This document shows, piece after piece, positions 13,260 through 18,938 of a DNA stretch of 18,938 nt. This DNA comes from CAYSPU01 sp964432995. Lineage in GTDB: Bacteria > Verrucomicrobiota > Verrucomicrobiia > Limisphaerales > JAHDYP01. Where the stretch lies: positions 1 through 18,938 of the forward strand of contig CAYSPU010000102.1 in NCBI GenBank assembly GCA_964432995.1, written 5' to 3'. The first letter of the stretch is position 1. The number at the start of each line of letters is the position of its first letter. The translations under genes were made by a program, and so were the position numbers. The notes beneath the pieces were generated by a model. The model was not told where the DNA came from. It saw only the letters and a program-made list of their open reading frames with translations, and searched no databases.

Positions 13260-13355
13260 GGCACGTTGGCACATCGGCACATCGGCACGTCGGCACGTCG
13301 GCACGTCGGCACATCGGCACATCGGCACGTCGGCACGTCGGCACGCCGGCAGGTC
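13260..13355. repeat. Twelve-unit 8-bp tandem repeat (GGCACRTC)
   Basis: Twelve consecutive 8-bp units follow one another without interruption. The order is GGCACGTT, two GGCACATC, three GGCACGTC, two GGCACATC, two GGCACGTC, GGCACGCC and GGCAGGTC. Only the fifth to eighth bases vary, mainly the A/G at position 6. Because 8 is not a multiple of 3, all frames stay open and give false histidine/arginine-rich ORFs. There are no spacers, so it is a minisatellite and not a CRISPR array. Confidence 0.9.
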
Positions 13356-13445
13356 AGCGATTGCGGTCCGCCCCAGGTCTGGAGGCTGAATCCCGCTGCC
13401 GCCGCGGCATCTCCCCTGTCCTTGCTCACGCGGCGCTCCGGCCGA

Positions 13446-13553
13446 CGAAAGCGGTGCCGCAGCACCGCACTCCAAGACGCGGCCGCGAGTCTCGCGCACG
13501 ATTCCGAACTGCGCTCGCTGTCCTGGAGTGCGCCGCCGCCGCGGCGCTTTCGG
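13446..13553. repeat. Interspersed dyad repeat with about 34-base arms
   Basis: The left arm starts CGAAAGCGGTGCCGCAGCAC and ends CGCACTCCAAGAC. The complement of the right arm (13520-13553) starts CGAAAGCGCCGCGGCGGCGG and ends CGCACTCCAGGAC, so the arm ends match well with a variable centre. The central 40 bases are unremarkable. It has the look of a mobile dyad element; only one copy is in the window. Confidence 0.6.
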
Positions 13554-13792
13554 TCCGACGGCGTTGCAGCGGCTGCCTCCGTGATCCTTTGGCGCCCTCG
13601 GAGAGGTCGCCCTACCATCTGCTCGAGTTGCATATGGTAAAGTGCGATCTCCGGGCGTGCCGAGAACGCTTGCTTCGCTGGTTACCCCTTCGGTGCCTCC
13701 CACGAGGTCTCTGCCCCTGAGATTCCACAGCTCTGTCCAGATGCTCCGGGCATTGCGCCAGTGACCAAAGTGTGGTTCAAGAGTGACGAAGC

Positions 13793-15523
13793 ATGAGCAT
13801 TCGATGTCTCGCCCTCTGGACGGTCGTCGTGGGTGCCCCGCTCGCGGCGGCCAATATCGAACAGCGGTTGGTCGACGCGCCGCAGACCCCTCCGTTCGTT
13901 TGGCCGGACGAGGCGCCGGCGGGTTGTCCGTTCCCGCGGTCGGTCGAGCTGACCGGGATCGTGTTTACCGGTGTGCACAGCGATTACCACTGCGGCGATA
14001 CGTGGTACCCCTCCTGGGCTTCGGACGGGAACCTCTATTCGCCGTGGACCGACGGCACCACCGAAGGCGTGGGCTCGTCATCGGGAGGAGAAGGCGCGGT
14101 GACCGGGAACGCGGTGATGATCGGCGACGACCCGCTGCGGCTGACGATTCGCAACACGTCGCCGCCGCAGCCGGCCAGCCCGCGCCCATACGAGGGACGC
14201 TATCCCTGCGGGAGCCTCGTCTACAACGGCGTGTGGTATTACGGGACGTACTGCCTGGGCCCGAGCGGATCGGTGCAGCACGAAGGTTTCACGTACAACT
14301 GGCCGGTCCTGGGGCCGATGCCCGGCTTCCGGATTTCGACCGATGGCGGCAAGACGTGGACGCCCTCGCCGCTGTCGCCGGAGAAGCCGCTCTTTCCGGA
14401 GCCCGCCCGTTTCATGGGCCCCGTCCAAATGGGCTGCCCGCACTTCGTCGATTTCGGGAAGAACCTCGAGCACTCACCCGATGGCAAGGCGTACCTGGTT
14501 GGCATGGGTGCGGAGGAGAACGATCCGCAACCGCGCTACGCCAACCTCAGTTGGATCACCGGCGACCAGGTCTATCTGGCGCGGGTCGCGCCCAGCATCC
14601 GGAACATGAACGACGTGCGGCAGTATGAGTTCTTCGCGGGCCACGATGCGCAACAGCAGCCGATTTGGACATCGGACTTTGGGAAGATCCGGCCGTTGTT
14701 GGACTGGAACAACCACATGGGCTGTGTGACGGTGACCTACAACGCGCCGCTACGAAAGTACCTGATGTGCGTGACGGACGGGTGGCCCACGGTCGCCAAG
14801 ATGCATTCCTACATCCTCGAGGCCGACCGGCTCACCGGGCCGTGGCGACGCGTGGTCTTCATGAAGGACTTCGGGGAGCAGGCCTACTTCCTGAACTTCC
14901 CGTCCAAGTTCATCTCCGCCGACGGAAAGCGGCTGTGGCTCTGTTACTCGGCCAACTTTAGTCCGGGCTGGAACAACGTGGTGCTCCGGTTCCATCCGCC
15001 GGGCGGACGCTACGGGCTTTGTTTGCACGAGTGTCGGCTGTTGATGGGGGGCGAGAAGCCGGACACGGCGGTGCCGCCGCATCCCCTCGCGACGAAGGCC
15101 AATCTGGCGCGGGTCGCCGAAGTCACGGTCTCGTCGACGTACCATGGCTATCAGGGTGGAGGCGCGGCGGATGGTGTCGTCGGCGGGCACCCGGGGGATA
15201 CTGCGGCGGAATGGGCAAGCGCGGGCGAGAGCGTCGGGGCTTGGATCCGATTGAGCTGGAAAGAGCCTCAGCGGGTGGGGCGCGTCCAGTTGTTTGATCG
15301 TCCCAATGAACTCGACCAGGTGACGGGAGGCAGGATCGAGCTCAGTGATGGGGCGGTATTCACTTTCGCGGAGGCGTTGCCGGACACGGCGGCTCGGGGG
15401 TTGGAGATCGAGTTCCCGGCGCGGGCCGTCACGTGGGTGCGGTTCACGGTGACGGCCGTGAAGAAAGACTCGCCGAACATCGGTCTGAGCGAATTTGCAG
15501 TGTTTGGGCCGCGGGGCGGATGA
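13793..15523 (+). CDS. Secreted protein with beta-propeller-like N-terminus and discoidin-like C-terminal domain
   Basis: A 576-aa protein. Signal peptide 1-20 (CLALWTVVVGAPLAAA). Residues about 50-420 show repeated strand motifs such as WYPSWASDGNLYSPWTDG, PGFRISTDGGKTWT, SPDGKAYLVGMG and FISADGKRLWLCYS. These resemble the five-bladed propeller of glycosidase-like families such as GH43 or DUF4185; catalytic residues cannot be assigned. Residues about 430-576 form an F5/8 type C (discoidin/CBM32-like) domain: STYHGYQGGGAADGVVGG, AEWASAGESVGAWIRLSW and RVQLFDRPNELDQV. This domain usually binds sugars. The role is probably extracellular glycan binding or cleavage. The ribosome site is weak. It ends 196 bases from the convergent DUF4091 gene and fits the same glycan-use theme. 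Confidence 0.75.
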   Translation: MSIRCLALWTVVVGAPLAAANIEQRLVDAPQTPPFVWPDEAPAGCPFPRSVELTGIVFTGVHSDYHCGDTWYPSWASDGNLYSPWTDGTTEGVGSSSGGEGAVTGNAVMIGDDPLRLTIRNTSPPQPASPRPYEGRYPCGSLVYNGVWYYGTYCLGPSGSVQHEGFTYNWPVLGPMPGFRISTDGGKTWTPSPLSPEKPLFPEPARFMGPVQMGCPHFVDFGKNLEHSPDGKAYLVGMGAEENDPQPRYANLSWITGDQVYLARVAPSIRNMNDVRQYEFFAGHDAQQQPIWTSDFGKIRPLLDWNNHMGCVTVTYNAPLRKYLMCVTDGWPTVAKMHSYILEADRLTGPWRRVVFMKDFGEQAYFLNFPSKFISADGKRLWLCYSANFSPGWNNVVLRFHPPGGRYGLCLHECRLLMGGEKPDTAVPPHPLATKANLARVAEVTVSSTYHGYQGGGAADGVVGGHPGDTAAEWASAGESVGAWIRLSWKEPQRVGRVQLFDRPNELDQVTGGRIELSDGAVFTFAEALPDTAARGLEIEFPARAVTWVRFTVTAVKKDSPNIGLSEFAVFGPRGG

Positions 15524-15719
15524 CAATAAAGGAACGGTGACTGTTCACGTGGACCACATTGAACCGCGAAATACGCGAAATGCGCGAACCCGGAGCAGTC
15601 AGTGGGAGTGCATTGTCTCGCCGTTTTCGCGTGTTTGGCGTGTTTCGCGGTTTACTCTCCTGAGCAGTGACAAGGAACCAAGGCGCGAAGAGAGACTGGA
15701 ATCTGGCGGATTGTCTTTG
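15524..15719. other. Gap between convergent genes, filled by two dyad repeats
   Basis: The gap between the two convergent secreted-protein genes has no gene. It holds the dyad at 15561-15653 and the first part of repeat copy 2 (15663-15753). Either hairpin could stop transcription from both sides, but neither ends in a clear T run. Confidence 0.5.
15561..15653. repeat. Interspersed dyad repeat (CCGCGAAA-type)
   Basis: The left arm GAACCGCGAAATACGCGAAA (15561 on) is mirrored by the complement of the right arm (15624-15653), which reads AAACCGCGAAACACGCCAAA. About 23 of 30 arm positions match. Each arm is itself built of repeated CGCGAAA steps. This motif is familiar to me as a multi-copy intergenic repeat in Verrucomicrobiota genomes (memory, not checked). 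Confidence 0.65.
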
Positions 15720-15753
15720 TCACTTTGCGCCTTTGTTGTTCACTCCCTCCGAG
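15663..15753. repeat. Interspersed dyad repeat, copy 2, overlapping a gene end
   Basis: The left arm GTGACAAGGAACCAAGGCGC is mirrored by the complement of the right arm, GTGAACAACAAAGGCGCAAA. The block resembles copy 1 at 13128-13245, including TGGAATCTG and GCGCCTTTGTTGTT. The right arm contains the stop codon and last codons of the DUF4091 gene (15720 on), so the repeat supplies the C-terminus GVNNKGAK. Confidence 0.7.
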
Positions 15754-18700
15754 CGCAGGGCCTCGATCATGCGGGCGACCCGTTCGCGGTGGGCCAGGAT
15801 CGGGCGCGGGTCGGTGGTGAAGTGTCTGAGGTCCTTCGAAATCTCGGGAGGCACCTCGAGCAAAGCGCGGGCTTCCCCGACGATCCGGCGGCCGGCCTCG
15901 GTTCCTTCCGCCCGCTCGATCGCCTGTTGGAGGAGCCAGAGGTATTCGTAGTCTTCCATGCCATCGCGGAGGTTTTCCCAGCGCAGGGAGTCCACGGGGC
16001 CGTCGAGGCACGGGGCGGAGGCGGTGTTCGGATCTCGGCGCGGGGGATAGAGGAACCGTCCGTCGCCGTTGCCCCAGGGGCTTTTGTGGCCGACCGGGTT
16101 GCCGTAGCCGGTGACCCAGCTCATGGGGTCCTGCCAGGGGTCTTGGACATTGGGTTCCGGGTAGACGAGCGGGCTGGTCCAATACACGGTAGCCCAGACC
16201 AGGAGACCGCTGACACCGTATTGCCACGACTGCCATGGCCACAGCCGCAACTCGGTTCCCGGGTGATCGATGAACTCCGTCACGTACGGCGCCTTGGGGG
16301 CGGTGCAGATATACCACCAGACTTCCTCGCCGGCACGCCTTCGGGCTTGCACTTTCTCGCGGCTCCATTCGGGAGTCAGGCCGCACCAGATATCGACGTG
16401 GCCGAACAACGCTTCTTCGGGTTGCTCGGTGAGCATGCGGCGCAGGCCGGGTGCGGCGGCCTTCAGTCGTTTCATTCCGGCGACGACGAACTCGTAGTCC
16501 TTGGGGTCGGGTTCGTCGAACCAGTAGACGAAGGCGCGGTCGAGCCAGCCGCGTTCGCGCAGGTGGCGTTCCACTTGGCCGAGGTAATCGCCGAACAACC
16601 GCGCGTGCTCGGGGGTGCCTTCCTGGAACCCGGCCAACTCGCCGAGATGCCGCGAATGGAATGTGCCGCCGCCCATGCCGAGAATCGGCAGTTGGAAGGT
16701 CGTGAAACCGTCGGGCCCGAGCCAGCGTTCGGCGGCCTGGTCGAAACGACGGAAATCGACGTGCGCTCGTTTGTCGGCTCCTTCGCCGGCGAACGTCACG
16801 TCGATGGGCGCGTCGTCGAAGAAGGAATAAGGGCTGATCCGGTGTTCGACGAAGTTCTGGAGGTATCTGGCGAACACGGCCTCCTGGTCTTCGCGGCGTT
16901 CGAGCCGATGGTAGCGGTTGATGATGTCGGATCCCAAGCCGAGGGCGCTGCGCAGGTGGGTTTCGCGCGGCATCTCGAAGTTGTAGACGTGGATGCCGAT
17001 GGGGAAGGCGACCTTGCCCCAACTGGTGTTCAGTTCGACCTTCGACGTGAAATCGCCGGCGGGTGTCTCGCGCGGGACGTGGACCGTCAGCCAGAGCGGC
17101 TGGTTCTGATTGGCTGCCAGCCCGAGCGGGAGCTGCAAAGGGGGCAGGGGATCCGGGTACCACCCGCGCCGGGTGCTGCCGTCAGTCGGTTGCGTCACCC
17201 GGACATAGGCGACTTCATCCACGTGGAGTTGGATCGGGGCCTTCTGTTTCCGGCGGTTGACGAACGGACCGACGCGAACGGAGCGAAGTTCTCCGTTCTG
17301 CGGCGGACGGAGGACGACCTGGAACGGTTCGTATTCGCCGCGCGCGGCGCTGATGCGAATCGGTGTCGCGGAAGAGTTCTTGTCGGGTGCCGGGCGGTCG
17401 CGGCCGACCTTCCATCCGCTTTCGCACCACCAGACGTCGAGGCCGCGGCGGCCGCCGAGTCGGTGACCGTAGTCGGCGCGGTCGAGCAAGCCCACCTCGA
17501 GCTCGGTGCGACCGATGAACGCGCCACCGCCACCCGTCAGGCGGATTTCCATTTCCTGTTTCGGCCCGACTGGGGCCCACCAGGCAGACTCTTGAATGTC
17601 GAACGACTCTGATTCCATGGGACGCAGCCCCAGACTCCGTCCGGGGTCTCCTCCTAATCCTCCTAATTGCCTGAAACTGTCACGACCCATTTCGCGAAGT
17701 CCGACCCAGACCCCAAGACCCAACGGCTGCTCGGTTCTGTTCTCCGCCCACAGTGTGGTGGCGACACGCCCGCGGGGGTCGAGTTGGGGCGGCGACAACC
17801 AGCGAACGTTCACGTCGGGATGCGATGCGAGGACCCGCAGGAAGTGAGTGCTGCCGATGGTGTCGGGGAACGGGTCTTTCAGGACCGCCTCGTAGTCGCA
17901 GCCGTCGACCTGGAGACTAGCGTCGGCTTCGGCCAGGAGCCGCAGCTCGATGGCTTCCGCGGGGAAGAGAGCGTCTGGCAAGGTGAAGGCGCCCGTCCGC
18001 CGGGCGCCGTCCAATCGCCCCAGGGCGGTCCAGGAACCGTCGCCGCGTCTGGCCGCGATCTGGAGGGCGCCCGAGGTGTGGTGGTTCAGATTCACCCGGA
18101 CGCGGGCGGATCGCTGGGGTAACGAGGGCAGCGCAAACCGGTAACGAACCTCCGCGCCCGGGAAGAAGACCCAGCGGTCGGAGTTGAACGCGGCACGCTG
18201 GAGGACGAGAGGCCGGTGGGCCATCGAGCCCGTCCAGCCGAACTGCGGTTCGAAGCGATAGACACCGTCCTGAATGCTCTCGGCTTCGCCCAGTTCCACG
18301 CCTCCGGGAAGCGGCAGCGACTGATGGCTCACGAGCGCGGGATGGACCGCGACTTCGTCAAACAACAGCGCCCCGCGCACCTGCCATTGACCGAGGCGCA
18401 GGACTTCGGGTTCGGCGATCTCCGGCATGCGGAAGACGAACCCGTGGGTTTCCCAGGATTCGGTCAGTGGGAAGTCGCGGTTGGCGCGGCTGGGGCCGGT
18501 GATGGCGCTACCGCCGGTGGCGCCGGGGGCGCGGCGGCCGGAGAATTCGAGCCGGTAGACCTGGCCGGGTTCGAGGAATGGGGTGTCGGTCTGCCACCAA
18601 CTCGAGTCGTCGCCGGTGCCGAGAGTGCGGGCGGTGTGTTGGCCGGTGCGGCCTTCACTGCTCCAGTCCGCCGAGCCACCGGCCGGTTTCCAGGCCGCGG

Positions 18701-18812
18701 TTCCAGTGTCGAAGCCCGGCGCCAGTTGCTGCGCCGGCACGGTCACGCGCCCAGCGGCCACGGCGACCAACAGGGCGAAGAAGGGGGGCAGGAGACGGAA
18801 ACACGTTTTCAT
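15720..18812 (-). CDS. Large secreted DUF4091 / GH123-like glycoside hydrolase-type protein
   Basis: A 1030-aa protein with signal peptide MKTCFRLLPPFFALLVAVAA. Residues about 30-160 and 170-310 are two beta-sandwich modules, probably carbohydrate-binding. 320-600 are further beta-rich linkers, including RISAARGEYEPFQVVLRP, a motif of the region before GH123-type catalytic domains. The catalytic-like barrel (about 605-965) carries VYWFDEPDPKDYEF with the acidic pair Asp766/Glu767, the WPWQSWQYGVSGLLVWATVY strand, and the DUF4091 hallmark LRDGMEDYEYLWLL. GH123 enzymes are beta-N-acetylgalactosaminidases that use a neighbouring D-E pair; the substrate here is unknown. No clear ribosome site precedes ATG 18812. 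The final residues come from an interspersed repeat. A long antisense frame on the plus strand is a shadow. Confidence 0.85.
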   Translation of the reverse strand: MKTCFRLLPPFFALLVAVAAGRVTVPAQQLAPGFDTGTAAWKPAGGSADWSSEGRTGQHTARTLGTGDDSSWWQTDTPFLEPGQVYRLEFSGRRAPGATGGSAITGPSRANRDFPLTESWETHGFVFRMPEIAEPEVLRLGQWQVRGALLFDEVAVHPALVSHQSLPLPGGVELGEAESIQDGVYRFEPQFGWTGSMAHRPLVLQRAAFNSDRWVFFPGAEVRYRFALPSLPQRSARVRVNLNHHTSGALQIAARRGDGSWTALGRLDGARRTGAFTLPDALFPAEAIELRLLAEADASLQVDGCDYEAVLKDPFPDTIGSTHFLRVLASHPDVNVRWLSPPQLDPRGRVATTLWAENRTEQPLGLGVWVGLREMGRDSFRQLGGLGGDPGRSLGLRPMESESFDIQESAWWAPVGPKQEMEIRLTGGGGAFIGRTELEVGLLDRADYGHRLGGRRGLDVWWCESGWKVGRDRPAPDKNSSATPIRISAARGEYEPFQVVLRPPQNGELRSVRVGPFVNRRKQKAPIQLHVDEVAYVRVTQPTDGSTRRGWYPDPLPPLQLPLGLAANQNQPLWLTVHVPRETPAGDFTSKVELNTSWGKVAFPIGIHVYNFEMPRETHLRSALGLGSDIINRYHRLERREDQEAVFARYLQNFVEHRISPYSFFDDAPIDVTFAGEGADKRAHVDFRRFDQAAERWLGPDGFTTFQLPILGMGGGTFHSRHLGELAGFQEGTPEHARLFGDYLGQVERHLRERGWLDRAFVYWFDEPDPKDYEFVVAGMKRLKAAAPGLRRMLTEQPEEALFGHVDIWCGLTPEWSREKVQARRRAGEEVWWYICTAPKAPYVTEFIDHPGTELRLWPWQSWQYGVSGLLVWATVYWTSPLVYPEPNVQDPWQDPMSWVTGYGNPVGHKSPWGNGDGRFLYPPRRDPNTASAPCLDGPVDSLRWENLRDGMEDYEYLWLLQQAIERAEGTEAGRRIVGEARALLEVPPEISKDLRHFTTDPRPILAHRERVARMIEALRSEGVNNKGAK

Positions 18813-18938
18813 CGGAGGCGGATTTCGTTGGGAGGATAGCGCCTGGGACGGACGGTGGGAACAGGAATTCGACGGGGGTTAGGATATCTCGATTCCTGCT
18901 GCCACAGCCCCACAAGCCATGGCGGGTATGTGTGCAAC
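18813..18938 (-). promoter_or_regulatory. Leader of the DUF4091 gene
   Basis: The 126 bases before the DUF4091 start contain no gene. On the minus strand they include TTGTGG and, 21 bases further, GATATC, which is too far apart for a standard sigma-70 promoter. A plus-strand ATG at 18919 could open another gene that leaves the window, but only six codons are visible. Confidence 0.25.

Larger units (their letters stand above)
12695..13792. other. Gene-free stretch of about 1.1 kb filled with repeats
   Basis: No convincing gene is seen on either strand. Open frames here are arginine- and alanine-rich, overlap one another in several frames and translate repeat units. The stretch holds a 27-base palindrome (12764-12790), a dyad repeat (13128-13245), an 8-bp tandem array (13260-13355) and a second dyad repeat (13446-13553), all listed separately. 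The last 170 bases must contain the promoter of the gene at 13793, but I see no clear consensus boxes. Confidence 0.6.

Noticed and set aside
13260..13355. CRISPR array
   Set aside because: Units are 8 bp and directly adjacent with no spacers, and no cas gene is present.
12603..13703. Several overlapping ORFs on both strands in the repeat-rich gap
   Set aside because: Their sequence consists of translated palindromes and tandem units, and neighbouring frames are open for the same reason.
15652..17163. Minus-strand open frame of 503 codons
   Set aside because: It is a frame-shifted copy of the DUF4091 coding region, rich in arginine and proline, with no motif.
15495..17612. Plus-strand open frame of 705 codons
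   Set aside because: It is antisense to the DUF4091 gene, which has clear family motifs; a side effect of high G+C codon bias.

Overview
The window is high-G+C bacterial DNA in two parts: a mobile, integrated region on the left (about 1-9510) and chromosome-like DNA on the right (about 9512-18938). No rRNA or protein-coding taxonomic marker is present. The right side carries large secreted proteins with carbohydrate-related domains (a family 9 carbohydrate-binding module joined to a DUF5916 barrel, a DUF4091/GH123-like protein, a discoidin-like C-terminal domain). It also carries many dyad repeats between genes. Together these suggest a member of the Planctomycetota-Verrucomicrobiota group, with Verrucomicrobiota my best guess; this is inference.

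Left region. 1-143 is the end of a plus-strand gene cut by the window edge. 341-512 is the start of a truncated ISL3-type transposase. 754-2232 encodes an exported trypsin-like serine protease with a PDZ domain. From 9386 down to 2495 almost every gene lies on the minus strand and they read as one integrative element: tyrosine integrase, unknown 193-aa protein, excisionase-like helix-turn-helix protein, ParB-like/topoisomerase VI-A-like fusion, DnaB-N/RecA-type helicase, 183-aa helix-turn-helix-like protein, serine recombinase, 56-aa protein, 59-aa ribbon-helix-helix protein. Five of these junctions are 4-nt ATGA or GTGA overlaps, so the genes are tightly coupled. Two of the genes (56 and 59 aa) are very short. 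The element ends on the right at a 28-nt tRNA 3' end (T arm, acceptor strand and CCA), probably tRNA-Leu, with no 5' half nearby; this is the expected attachment-site scar. The intact tRNA and left boundary are not visible and probably lie left of the window. No capsid, packaging or conjugation gene is recognisable in the visible part.

The most unusual object is the ParB-TOPRIM fusion (5766-7349) coupled to a replicative-type helicase (4339-5769). It is followed by a nested dyad full of CCGG (4236-4307) that looks like an operator or replication origin. I propose that these form the replication/maintenance module of the element.

Right region. A CBM9-DUF5916 outer-membrane barrel protein (9699-11759, +) converges on a secreted TPR protein (11933-12694, -). 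A gene-free stretch of about 1.1 kb follows, full of palindromic and tandem repeats. A secreted 576-aa protein with a discoidin-like C-terminus (13793-15523, +) then converges on a 1030-aa DUF4091 protein (15720-18812, -). These fit envelope-located glycan binding and degradation. The last codons of the DUF4091 gene lie inside an interspersed repeat that has a second copy at about 13128-13245.
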